Below are positions 1 through 7,265 of a DNA stretch of 19,692 nt, piece by piece; position 1 is the first letter of the stretch; each line of letters begins with the position of its first letter. Source of the DNA: CAZXMB01 sp964641715. Its GTDB lineage: Bacteria; Desulfobacterota; BSN033; UBA1163. The translations under genes and the position numbers were made by a program. Location of the stretch: assembly GCA_964641715.1 (NCBI GenBank), contig CAZXMB010000043.1, positions 1-19,692 on the forward strand. Reading direction: 5' to 3'. The notes below the pieces were generated by a model. The model searched no databases. It was not told the origin of the DNA and saw nothing but the letters and a program-made list of their open reading frames with translations.

Positions 1-45
1 TTTCTGAGCCAGGGCCTCGGGTTGATCGATATTGACAAGGGATAA
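1..45 (+). CDS. 3' end of an unidentified upstream gene (partial)
   Basis: Frame 1 is open from the window edge to a TAA at 43-45, giving a 14-residue tail FLSQGLGLIDIDKG. I do not recognise the protein; it does not look like the adenylate kinase or SecY ends that often precede map. The stop sits seven bases before the proposed map start and the AAGGGA inside the last codons could serve as the map ribosome site, which suggests translational coupling. So short an open stretch could be chance. Confidence 0.3.
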   Translation, partial: FLSQGLGLIDIDKG

Positions 46-52
46 GCTTGAA

Positions 53-820
53 ATGCATACTAATGGTGTGATTACCCTTCGATCCCACCGGGAGATTGAA
101 CAATTAAGAAAATCTAATGCCATTGTGGCAGAGGTTTTCGAGGAGCTTAAAAAGGTGATTGCCCCCGGGATCACCCCACAGGAATTGGATCGAATTGCAG
201 AAACCCTCATCCTTGCGAAAGGGGCAACCCCTGCATTTAAGGGTTACAGGGGTTTTCCTGCCACCCTCTGTGTCTCCATTAATGAAGAGGTGGTCCATGG
301 CATCCCCGGTTCCAGGAAGTTAAGAGAGGGGGATATCGTGAGCCTGGATGTGGGGGTGACCCTCAACGGTTACTTCGGAGATGCGGCGATCACACTCCCC
401 GTAGGAGAAGTGGATCAAAGGGCCAGGGAACTTCTCGAGGTGACGGAAAAGGCCCTTTATGTCGGGATAGAAAAGGCGAGGGCTGGAAATCGCCTCTATG
501 ACATCTCCCATGCCATTCAGGCCTGTGTGGAATCCGGTGGTTTCTCGGTCGTGAGGGATTTCGTGGGCCATGGGATCGGAAAGGATCTTCATGAGGAACC
601 CCAGATCCCTAATTTTGGGCCTCCTCATCAGGGGCCGAGATTGGAGTCCGGGATGATCTTTGCCCTGGAGCCGATGGTGAATGAAGGAACTTATGAAGTG
701 AGAGTGCTTTCGGATGGATGGACAGTGGTGACCGCTGACGGGAAGCGCTCCGCCCATTTTGAACATTCCATTGCCATCACGGACGGGAAGGCGGAAATCC
801 TGAGTCAGTTTTCAATATAA
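53..820 (+). CDS. map: Methionine aminopeptidase, type I
   Basis: Removes the initiator methionine from nascent cytosolic proteins using a dinuclear metal centre. All five metal ligands and the substrate histidine of the family are visible, numbered from the ATG at 53: H82 (VVHGIP), D99 (LDVGV), D110 (GDAAIT), H173 (GHGIGKDLHEEP), E206 (ALEPM) and E237 (FEHS). Length of 255 residues is normal for type I enzymes without an N-terminal extension. The frame is open back to a TTG at 32, but ATG 53 has AAGGGA ten bases upstream; a GTG at 68 (giving ITLRS...) is another reasonable start. The usual secY/adk/infA neighbours are not seen; it stands after an unidentified gene end and before a long spacer. 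Confidence 0.95.
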   Translation: MHTNGVITLRSHREIEQLRKSNAIVAEVFEELKKVIAPGITPQELDRIAETLILAKGATPAFKGYRGFPATLCVSINEEVVHGIPGSRKLREGDIVSLDVGVTLNGYFGDAAITLPVGEVDQRARELLEVTEKALYVGIEKARAGNRLYDISHAIQACVESGGFSVVRDFVGHGIGKDLHEEPQIPNFGPPHQGPRLESGMIFALEPMVNEGTYEVRVLSDGWTVVTADGKRSAHFEHSIAITDGKAEILSQFSI

Positions 821-1017
821 ACAATGGAGATCGTCATCGGGTTAAGGTTCTGAAACCTCTCTCGTACAATGAACGATGAACAACGAACTATGAACAAAAA
901 TGATGATACTTTTTTCTTCGTTTATCGTTTAACGTTCATAGTCCCTGGATGAAACGGGTACCATTACCCTGATCCTTAACATCTTACTCTTATTGTCTCA
1001 CTCGGAGAGAAAAACCC

Positions 1018-1031
1018 TCGCCTTCAGGCGA
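1018..1031. repeat. Short perfect hairpin upstream of cysteine synthase
   Basis: TCGCCT at 1018-1023 and AGGCGA at 1026-1031 form a perfect 6-bp inverted repeat around a 2-base centre. No T-run follows, so it is not an intrinsic terminator. It may be an operator or a leader hairpin; function unknown. Confidence 0.4.
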
Positions 1032-1042
1032 ACACTTTAGTA

Positions 1043-1057
1043 TGCACACTGTGTGCA
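1043..1057. promoter_or_regulatory. Perfect palindrome, candidate operator
   Basis: TGCACAC at 1043-1049, a single central T, and GTGTGCA at 1051-1057 form a perfect 7+7 dyad 127 bases before the cysteine synthase ATG. The size and symmetry suit a dimeric repressor site. Which regulator would bind is not evident, and no repressor gene lies nearby. Confidence 0.35.
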
Positions 1058-1183
1058 GGTTTTTCAGATTTCCCCTCGTGAGGATTTCTGTGCTGGTTGT
1101 TTCGTTTTTAGCTAACTTCAGTCAGTAGAGAATCCACAAGCTTGTAGCTGGTGGTAGTTCAATTTAAGGAGGCGGATAAGGCA

Positions 1184-2176
1184 ATGTATCGTGTGGCTCA
1201 CGACATGGTCGATTTAGTAGGCTACACCCCTCTGGTCAAGATTAATCATATTGTTCCTGACCATAAGGTGAAGGTTTATGCCAAGCTGGAACGCTATAAT
1301 CCCGCGGGCTCAGTGAAGGACCGCATTGCAAAATATATGATTGGATACGGTGAGAAGGAGGGCCTTCTGACGAAAGAGAAGATCGTCATCGAACCCACCA
1401 GCGGGAATACGGGCATTGCCCTGGCCATGGTCTGTTCAGTAAAAGGATACCGGTTGGAACTGGTGATGCCGGAAACGATGAGCATGGAGCGAAGAAAGAT
1501 CCTTACCGCTTTCGGCGCAAAGATCATCCTCAGCCCCGGTTCGAGGGGAATGGATGGGGCGATCGATCTGGCAGAAGAGATGGCCCGGGATCCAAAATAT
1601 TATATGCCCCATCAATTTGAGAATAAGTATAATGTCCTGGCTCATTATGAGACTACAGGAGAGGAGATCTGGAGGGCGACCAGGGGAAAGGTCAGGATGT
1701 TTGTGGCAGGCCTCGGGACCACCGGAACCCTGATGGGTGTTTCCAAGAGATTGAAGGAATACAATCCAGAAATCAGGATTGTGGGGGTGGAGCCTTATCC
1801 CAATTCAGGCATCCAGGGGCTGAAGAACCTCAGCTCTCAATATGTGCCCGAAATCTATGACCCCGGCCGATTGGATGAAAAGATCAATGTCAAAGATGAG
1901 GATGCCTTCGAGATGGCGAGAGTCCTTACCCTCCGGGAAGGGATCTTCTGCGGAATCAGTTCGGGGGCAGCCATGTGGGGGGCACTGCAGAAGGCGAAGG
2001 AGTTGGGTCGCGGGGTGATCGTCACCCTCTTTCCAGATGGCGGGGAGAAGTACGTAAGCACCCCCCTCTATGAACCCAGTAAATGCTTCGAGTGCCTGAA
2101 AAAGCATCGGATCCCCACCTGCATGACAGAGGAATATATTACCGCCCTGGAGTGTCTGGTCAAAGATGGAGGGTAA
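1184..2176 (+). CDS. PLP-dependent cysteine synthase family protein (CysK/CysM type) with cysteine-rich tail
   Basis: Fold-type II PLP enzyme, expected to make cysteine from an activated serine and sulfide in the cytosol. Numbered from ATG 1184: the PLP lysine is K45 in NPAGSVKDR, the substrate loop is EPTSGNTG (70-77), the phosphate-binding loop is GLGTTGT (176-182), and GISSGAA (257-263) precedes the last helix. Length of 330 residues is normal. ATG 1184 is chosen because a full AAGGAGG lies at 1166-1172; the frame also opens at GTG 1151. The last 30 residues carry four cysteines (C301, C304, C313, C324), the first two as CFEC, which plain CysK/CysM proteins lack. Substrate (O-acetylserine, O-phosphoserine or serine/homocysteine) cannot be decided from sequence. 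It converges on the minus-strand kinase gene ending at 2217. Confidence 0.88.
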   Translation: MYRVAHDMVDLVGYTPLVKINHIVPDHKVKVYAKLERYNPAGSVKDRIAKYMIGYGEKEGLLTKEKIVIEPTSGNTGIALAMVCSVKGYRLELVMPETMSMERRKILTAFGAKIILSPGSRGMDGAIDLAEEMARDPKYYMPHQFENKYNVLAHYETTGEEIWRATRGKVRMFVAGLGTTGTLMGVSKRLKEYNPEIRIVGVEPYPNSGIQGLKNLSSQYVPEIYDPGRLDEKINVKDEDAFEMARVLTLREGIFCGISSGAAMWGALQKAKELGRGVIVTLFPDGGEKYVSTPLYEPSKCFECLKKHRIPTCMTEEYITALECLVKDGG

Positions 2177-2191
2177 TATCGCTTAGCACAC

Positions 2192-2208
2192 AGGGCATAG
2201 CGCATAGC
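2192..2208 (+). repeat. Dispersed repeat word AGGGCATAGCGC with tandem GCATAGC
   Basis: AGGGCATAGCGC at 2192-2203 recurs exactly, in reverse complement, at 18057-18068 in front of smpB. Here it contains two tandem GCATAGC heptamers (2195-2201, 2202-2208). It lies between two convergent genes. It looks like a remnant of a short intergenic repeat family. Confidence 0.5.
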
Positions 2209-2216
2209 GAAATGAT

Positions 2217-2699
2217 TTATAATTTATACTTAAATTTTCTCAGGAGTTCTTTTCTCCAGGCAACCCCGTCCTCTTTCTCCATCCCTTTTGGCAGGGACCC
2301 ATCGATCACACCGAGAACCCCTCTCCCCTGTTCGGATTGAGCCAAGATGACTTCAACCGGATTGGCCGTGGCACAAAAGATCGTGCAGACCTCCTGGCAC
2401 ATCTTCACCGCATTGAGAATATTGATGGGAAAGGCATCCTTTAACAGGATGATAAAGGTGTGGCCAGCTCCGATCCGGAAGGTATTTTCCATGGCTATTT
2501 TTTTCAGGGCTTCATCATTTCCTTCACCCCGGACGAGGCAGTGGCCAGAGGCCTCGCAGAACCCGATTCCGAATTTGGCACCGGGGACAGACCCCACCAT
2601 AATTTCATAGAGGTCTTCTACGGTTTTAATGAAATGGGTTTGACCGAAGATGACATTGCATCCTTCCGGGATCTCCAATCGTTCCGTTTTCAATTCCAT
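2217..2699 (-). CDS. Adenosine-specific kinase (PF04008 family)
   Basis: Matches from memory the small PF04008 proteins, known from archaea and some bacteria and described as adenosine-specific kinases; the cellular role is poorly defined. Conserved stretches are visible almost end to end from ATG 2699: EGCNVIFGQTHFIKTVEDL near the start, GAKFGIGFCEASG, GAGHTFIILLKDAFPINILNA, CTIFCATANPVEV, and EQGRGVLGVIDG before the C-terminal RKELLRKFKYKL. At 160 residues it is full length. The start is fixed by AAAAGGAGGCA (complement of 2704-2714) about seven bases upstream; the longer frame to 2735 adds unlikely residues. It is last in the minus-strand run, 49 bases after the YbaK-like gene. Confidence 0.9.
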   Translation of the reverse strand: MELKTERLEIPEGCNVIFGQTHFIKTVEDLYEIMVGSVPGAKFGIGFCEASGHCLVRGEGNDEALKKIAMENTFRIGAGHTFIILLKDAFPINILNAVKMCQEVCTIFCATANPVEVILAQSEQGRGVLGVIDGSLPKGMEKEDGVAWRKELLRKFKYKL

Positions 2700-2748
2700 T
2701 TCTTGCCTCCTTTTCAATGGTTGCCCTTGAGTCATCGAATCCTCATTT

Positions 2749-3228
2749 TTATTTGATCGGGATGATGCGGCCCCCTGTCATCTTCACGAGGTCAGAAGGG
2801 GTGAGTTTGAAGACCGCATTGGGCGTGCCGGCTGCCGCCCAGATCTCTTCATAGCGAAATAAATCTTCGTCAATGAAGATCTCCATTTTCTCAAGATGGC
2901 CAACAGGGGGAACACCACCGATCACAAAACCAGTCTTTTGACGGACAAAATCAGCATCTGCCTTGCCGAGAGGTTCAGAGATCAGTCCTTCGATTCTTTT
3001 TTCATTGATGCGATTGGGTCCACTGGCAATGACGAGAACGGGCTGATCGGTATGCCTGCCCCTAAAGAGAATGGATTTGGCGATTTGCCCGACCTGACAG
3101 CCCACTGCCTGAGCCGCCTCCGCGGAAGTGCGAGTGGTTGCGTGGAGTTCCAGTATTTGATTTTGAAAACCCAGGGCTTTCAAAACCTCCTGGACCTTCC
3201 GGGCACTCGGGCTCAATGGGGCACTCAT
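2749..3228 (-). CDS. YbaK/EbsC-family aminoacyl-tRNA deacylase
   Basis: A single-domain protein of 159 residues of the YbaK/ProX editing family (PF04073), which hydrolyses mischarged tRNAs such as Cys-tRNA(Pro) or Ala-tRNA(Pro) in trans. Family features visible are CQVGQIAKSILF (residues 44-55, holding the conserved lysine), VLVIASGPNRIN (64-75), FVIGGVPPVGH (100-110) and the C-terminal GTPNAVFKLTPSDLVKMTGG. This end pattern is closer to the proline-editing ProX/YeaK-like subgroup than to E. coli YbaK, but substrate is not decided. The ATG has no clear Shine-Dalgarno. It starts only 18 bases after the comEC stop, so the two genes are probably cotranscribed. Confidence 0.85.
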   Translation of the reverse strand: MSAPLSPSARKVQEVLKALGFQNQILELHATTRTSAEAAQAVGCQVGQIAKSILFRGRHTDQPVLVIASGPNRINEKRIEGLISEPLGKADADFVRQKTGFVIGGVPPVGHLEKMEIFIDEDLFRYEEIWAAAGTPNAVFKLTPSDLVKMTGGRIIPIK

Positions 3229-3246
3229 ATAAAAAATTTATTGAAA

Positions 3247-5745
3247 TTATAAAGGGAAGTCAATGGTCAATCTCTCCTGTTCGGGGCTCTCCCTTTTTGA
3301 GAAAGTCTTTACCTCCATTCCTTCCCCATCTGTCGTAACCGTAATCCCCCCGTGCCGATCTGTCCTCAGGAGGATTGAACCCGATTGAAGATATCGTCTG
3401 ATCACCTCAGGATGGGGAAGCCTGGCCCTATTTCGTTCTCCCACACTCAGGATGGCATAAAGAGGTCTCACCCTTTCGAGAAAGGCCGGGCTGCTCGATG
3501 AAGAACTTCCATGATGGGGGATTTTCAGAAGGTGAGCCTTGAGGGGGTAACCTTTTCTCACCATTCGTTCCTCTGCCTCTCTTTCAATATCTCCCGTGAG
3601 GAGCAGTACAATCTCCTTAAAACTCATTCTCATCACGAGGGACTGATTGTTGACCATGGAAGAGTCCCGGTGACTCGCCTGATAGGGAGGGGAGGCAGGT
3701 GGATTCAATATTGTTATCTCGACCCCATTGATCCTTTGAGCAGAAAAATCTTCATTGATGGTGAGACATTGAATTTTCCTCCTTTGAAGTGTTTTTTCTA
3801 ACCGGAGGAAGGATTCTGAATCTCCACGGAGGCCATTTCCCCAGAACTGGCCGATGGAGAATTGAGAGGCAATAAAGTTCAGGCCTTTCAGATGGTCGGG
3901 ATCAGGGTGGGTCAGGACAAGGGTGTCAATCCTTCTGATCCTTTTCTTCCATAAGAAAGGTGCAATCACATTTTTTCCGGTATCGAAGCGGTCCTCATAA
4001 AGTCCTCCTCCATCGATCAACATCCTCTTCCCTTCCGGGAATTCGATCAGGATGGAATCTCCATGTCCCACATCAATGAAGGTGACCCGTAGGTCCTTCC
4101 GGAAGGAATCCTTCAGTTCCCAGTAGGCCAGATCCAGGGCAAAGACAAGGCAGACGCCGGCGAATAGATACCGGACCCTTCTCCTTCGGAGATGAACCGC
4201 CGAGAAGAGAAGAAGGTAAAAGAGGACGATTTCCAACCCTGTCGGGGTGGGGAGATAGACGGAGGCATAGGGGAGGGAAGCGAAGAGACCCACCCCTTTA
4301 AGGAGGATCGTTACGAGGTAACCATCCAGAACGATCAGCAAAGAGGCGAGAGGATAAAGGAAGAAGGAGCAGAGAGAGGCGATGAGGCTGATTGGGACGA
4401 TGAGAAAGCCAACCCAGGGGATGGCAAAAAGGTTGGTCAGAAATCCGATGAATGAGAAGCGGTTGAAATGAAGGGCCACAAAAGGTGCGGTTCCCAAGAT
4501 GGCAACGGCTGTGACCACCAGGGAGATTTTCATATATCTCAGGGGAAGGCCTTTCCAGGAGGTTTCGGAGGCCGGAGGGGTTTCATCCCTCCTCAGATCC
4601 CTGAGAACCCTTGGAACCCAGTAGAGGATTGATAGCACAGCTAAAAAGGAGAGCTGAAAGGAGACATCAAAAAGGGAGGGAGGCGAGAAGAGGAGGATAA
4701 GAAAGGCGGCCAGGGCCAGGGTGTGGAGCAGATTTCTTTCTCGATCGAAAAGGATGGAGAAGAAGAAGGTGATGACCATGATGGCCGCCCGAATCACGGA
4801 CATTCCTCCCCCTGCAATCAGGGTATAAAGAAGGATGCAGGGGATGGTCAGGGCCGCGGCCCATTTTTTGGCAGGAAGGGAGAGAAGAAGAAATTCCGAA
4901 CGCTTCAGGAGCCAGAGGAATAAGGAGAACGAGAGGAGGGCAACGATACCAAGGTGATCTCCGGAGATCGCCAGGAGATGGGCGATCCCTGTGATAATGA
5001 AGAGTTCCTTGACCTCTTCAGGGATATTCCCCTGTTCACCCAGGACAAGGGCCTGAAAGATGGAGGAGGAGGGGGGCTCTGCTTCTCTATCGAGAAAACT
5101 GCGCATGTGGTCCCTCCGGGTTTCGATCCAGAGAAGGAGGGGATTGGCCAATCCCTCCCCGATTTTGACCCACCCCTTTCCTTCGGGAAGAAACCCGATG
5201 GACTCTATCCGTTTAAAGGCCAGGTATCGTTCATAGCTGAATCCGCCCGGATTATGAAATCCTCTCGGCCTGGAGAGCTTGCATTGAAATCGAAGATGAT
5301 CTCCGAGATGAAAGGCATCGCCTTCTTCTTTGAGGAAGAGGAGAAGGTTCCCTTCCACAGGGATATGGCGATTGGACAAAATCACCTGATGAGATTTGAT
5401 CGTCAGTTGTGTTCCATCCGGGGTGCGGTGAGGGGACTGCTGGACTGTCCCTTCGATCAGGATGGGGCCATGTCCGATGAAACGTGAGACAGGAGAGGAA
5501 GAATGGGAAGGGCGAAGATAGGGATGAATAGAGCCTACCCCCAGGAGAAAGAAGAGAAAGAGGAGGATGCAGGAGCTCCATTTTAATCTCTTCAAAATCA
5601 AGAATGAGATTCCCGAAAGGAGAAGGATCAGGAGGAAGAGGATGAATCCCGGGAAAGGGAGGGGAAGATCAAAATGGCCAAGAGAGAGGCCAGAGATATA
5701 AGCGATGAGGACAGGGATGAGGGGAAGGCGAAGGATCCTCAACAT
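3247..5745 (-). CDS. comEC: DNA uptake channel ComEC/Rec2
   Basis: Inner-membrane channel that takes single-stranded DNA into the cytoplasm during transformation. All three family parts are present in 832 residues: two or three N-terminal membrane segments (about 5-70) followed by a DUF4131-like OB region (about 90-195); the Competence domain with many membrane helices (about 225-540) containing the signature ITGIAHLLAISGDHLG at 251-266; and a C-terminal metallo-beta-lactamase domain (about 550-815) with DVGHGDS (558-564), the metal motif HPDPDH (613-618), LTGDIE (716-721) and PHHGS (743-747). The metal ligands look intact, so the nuclease-like domain is probably functional. GAGG lies just upstream of the ATG. 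It begins 16 bases after the acyl-CoA dehydrogenase stop. No comEA or pilus genes lie in the window. Confidence 0.95.
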   Translation of the reverse strand: MLRILRLPLIPVLIAYISGLSLGHFDLPLPFPGFILFLLILLLSGISFLILKRLKWSSCILLFLFFLLGVGSIHPYLRPSHSSSPVSRFIGHGPILIEGTVQQSPHRTPDGTQLTIKSHQVILSNRHIPVEGNLLLFLKEEGDAFHLGDHLRFQCKLSRPRGFHNPGGFSYERYLAFKRIESIGFLPEGKGWVKIGEGLANPLLLWIETRRDHMRSFLDREAEPPSSSIFQALVLGEQGNIPEEVKELFIITGIAHLLAISGDHLGIVALLSFSLFLWLLKRSEFLLLSLPAKKWAAALTIPCILLYTLIAGGGMSVIRAAIMVITFFFSILFDRERNLLHTLALAAFLILLFSPPSLFDVSFQLSFLAVLSILYWVPRVLRDLRRDETPPASETSWKGLPLRYMKISLVVTAVAILGTAPFVALHFNRFSFIGFLTNLFAIPWVGFLIVPISLIASLCSFFLYPLASLLIVLDGYLVTILLKGVGLFASLPYASVYLPTPTGLEIVLFYLLLFSAVHLRRRRVRYLFAGVCLVFALDLAYWELKDSFRKDLRVTFIDVGHGDSILIEFPEGKRMLIDGGGLYEDRFDTGKNVIAPFLWKKRIRRIDTLVLTHPDPDHLKGLNFIASQFSIGQFWGNGLRGDSESFLRLEKTLQRRKIQCLTINEDFSAQRINGVEITILNPPASPPYQASHRDSSMVNNQSLVMRMSFKEIVLLLTGDIEREAEERMVRKGYPLKAHLLKIPHHGSSSSSSPAFLERVRPLYAILSVGERNRARLPHPEVIRRYLQSGSILLRTDRHGGITVTTDGEGMEVKTFSKRESPEQERLTIDFPL

Positions 5746-5761
5746 CTTCGCCTCAACGGGA

Positions 5762-6901
5762 TCAACCTTTCATGAGCTCTTGGGCAATCATCCATCGTTG
5801 AAACTGATTGGTCACTCCAAAAACCTGGGTCACTTTGGCATCTCGCATCATCCGCTCCACGGGGTAATCCTTCATATATCCGTAACCTCCGAGAATCTGG
5901 ACTGCATCCGTGGTGACCTGCATGGCCACATCCGTGGCAAAGATTTTCGAGATGGCAGAATATTTTTCGCTCCCCTCCGAATGCGCATCGACCTGACGGG
6001 CCGCCTGGTAGACGAGTGCCCGGGCTGCCTCTGTATGAGTGGCCATGTCGGCGATCATAAATTGAATGGCCTGGAAGGAGGAGATGGGCCTCCCGAATTG
6101 GATTCTTTCATTGGCATAGTGGGTGGCATAATCGATGGCCCCCTCGGCAAGGCCAACGGCGAGCGCACCCACTGCGGGCCCAGACCGGTGAAGCGTCTCC
6201 ATGGCAATCTTCCAGCCCTCTCCTTCCTCCCCGAGGAGATTTTCCAGAGGGATTCTGCACTCATTGAGAATGAGATCAGCGGTCAGCGTCCCTCTCATCC
6301 CTATCTTTTTTTCTTTCTCGCCAAAACAAAGCCCTGGAGTTTTGTCTTCGAGGATGAATGCAGAGACTCCCTCTCTCCCTCGGTCCGGTTGAGTGAGTGC
6401 AAAGAGAGTATAGATCCGGGCGATACCTCCATTGGTGATGAAGCATTTCCGACCATTGAGGAGATAGTCCTTTTCCTCTTTCCGAGCTGAAGTATTCATA
6501 GTGGCAAGACGGGGTCCTTCTGCTGATTCGCTCAGGGCAAATGCGATGAGATCGCCCTCTTCAGCGATCCGGGTGAAGAAGCGTTCCTTTTGGGATCCAT
6601 TTCCTCCCAGCTCAATGGGGAGACTGCCCATGCCCTGCGTCAGGATCAGCAGGGCCGAAGAGCCGCAGACCTTTGCGATCTCCTCAATGACCAGGCAGAA
6701 TGAGGTGATATCCCCGTTGGCCCCACCATATTCCTCGGGCAAAAGGATGGAGAGAAGCCCCTGCTTCCCCAGGGATTCTATTAAATCCCTTGAAATTTCT
6801 CCGGATTCGTCAATTTCTGAAGCCCTGGGGCCCACGACTTTTTGAGCTGTTTTTTGAGCCAGGGTCCGGATCATCTCTCTCTCTTTATCCATTTCCCCCA
6901 T
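5762..6901 (-). CDS. Acyl-CoA dehydrogenase family flavoprotein, catalytic Glu replaced by Gly
   Basis: A three-domain acyl-CoA dehydrogenase fold of 379 residues, full length for short/medium-chain members. Family marks are LPEEYGG (54-60), FALSES (121-126), the beta-domain KCFITNGG (152-159), ERIQFGRPISSFQAIQ (265-280) and LGGYGYMKDYPVERMMRDAK (337-356). In the signature that normally reads YEGTNQIQR the sequence is FGVTNQFQR: the usual catalytic glutamate is G362. The alternative base position of isovaleryl-/long-chain enzymes aligns by eye with S240, not Glu. The GSD part of the usual TEPxAGSD loop is also altered (AEGPRL, 127-132). It may use an atypical base, an unusual substrate, or not be a dehydrogenase. 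AAAGGAAA precedes the ATG; it heads the run leading into comEC. Confidence 0.88.
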   Translation of the reverse strand: MGEMDKEREMIRTLAQKTAQKVVGPRASEIDESGEISRDLIESLGKQGLLSILLPEEYGGANGDITSFCLVIEEIAKVCGSSALLILTQGMGSLPIELGGNGSQKERFFTRIAEEGDLIAFALSESAEGPRLATMNTSARKEEKDYLLNGRKCFITNGGIARIYTLFALTQPDRGREGVSAFILEDKTPGLCFGEKEKKIGMRGTLTADLILNECRIPLENLLGEEGEGWKIAMETLHRSGPAVGALAVGLAEGAIDYATHYANERIQFGRPISSFQAIQFMIADMATHTEAARALVYQAARQVDAHSEGSEKYSAISKIFATDVAMQVTTDAVQILGGYGYMKDYPVERMMRDAKVTQVFGVTNQFQRWMIAQELMKG

Positions 6902-6941
6902 GATCGTTTCCTTTAAAAAGGTTTAGAGGATCGGTGGAGAA

Positions 6942-6971
6942 ATAATAAAATAAAGTGGGATGGATTTGCAA
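6942..6971 (-). promoter_or_regulatory. Candidate promoter for the acyl-CoA dehydrogenase run
   Basis: On the minus strand TTGCAA (complement of 6966-6971), an 18-base spacer and TATTAT (complement of 6942-6947) lie about 40 bases before the ATG at 6901. It is divergent from, and close to, the rpsU promoter. The match is partial. Confidence 0.4.
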
Positions 6972-6989
6972 TGAAAAAATGAAAAAAAT

Positions 6990-7017
6990 TTGACTTTAAT
7001 GAAAAAAATCATATAAT
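6990..7017 (+). promoter_or_regulatory. Sigma-70 promoter of the rpsU operon
   Basis: TTGACT at 6990-6995 and a perfect TATAAT at 7012-7017 with a 16-base spacer, in a very AT-rich stretch 43 bases before the rpsU start. It is the only strong promoter seen ahead of the five-gene block. Confidence 0.75.
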
Positions 7018-7059
7018 TAATCGCTTAAAAATAAGTTTTAGAAAGGAGGGGGAAGATGG

Positions 7060-7263
7060 ATGCCAGGCATTAAAATTAAAGAGAGCGAGTCCTTTGAAAA
7101 CGCACTCCGCCGATTCAAGAAACAGGTTGAAAAGATAGGAATTCTATCCGAAGTCCGCAAAAGGGAACATTATGAAAAACCAAGTATCAAAAGAAAGAAG
7201 AAGGCCCTGGCTGCAAAAAAGAGGGCAATGAAAAGGATGCGGAAAATTATGGAGAGAGGTTAA
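7060..7263 (+). CDS. rpsU: 30S ribosomal protein S21
   Basis: Small basic protein of the 30S subunit, 67 residues, helping initiation complexes recognise mRNA leaders. The S21 pattern is clear: GIKIKESESFENALRRFKKQ near the start, GILSEVRKREHYEKPSIKRKKK in the middle and a lysine/arginine-rich tail. AAGGAGGGG at 7043-7051 sits nine bases before the ATG. An ATG four bases earlier is out of frame. It leads the classic rpsU-dnaG-rpoD type operon and ends two bases before yqeY. Confidence 0.96.
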   Translation: MPGIKIKESESFENALRRFKKQVEKIGILSEVRKREHYEKPSIKRKKKALAAKKRAMKRMRKIMERG

Positions 7264-7265
7264 GG

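Larger units (their letters stand above)
821..1183 (+). other. Intergenic spacer with inverted repeats
   Basis: About 360 bases with no convincing gene. The left part (871-942) carries reiterated words of the type GAAC-ATGAAC and an inverted pair, ACTATGAAC at 887-895 and GTTCATAGT at 934-942. The right part carries two tight palindromes (1018-1031 and 1043-1057, listed separately). I see no clean -35/-10 pair for the downstream cysteine synthase and no U-tracted terminator for map. Confidence 0.6.

Noticed and set aside
2221..2236. AATTTA/TAAATT inverted repeat as a terminator between the convergent genes
   Set aside because: It lies within the last codons of the minus-strand gene, is all A/T and lacks a GC stem.
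2083..2756. Plus-strand frames over the end of cysteine synthase and the PF04008 gene
   Set aside because: Antisense to a well-supported minus-strand gene with a strong ribosome site.
4192..5487. Several plus-strand frames inside comEC
   Set aside because: Highly charged, low-complexity translations antisense to a membrane protein; no start signals.
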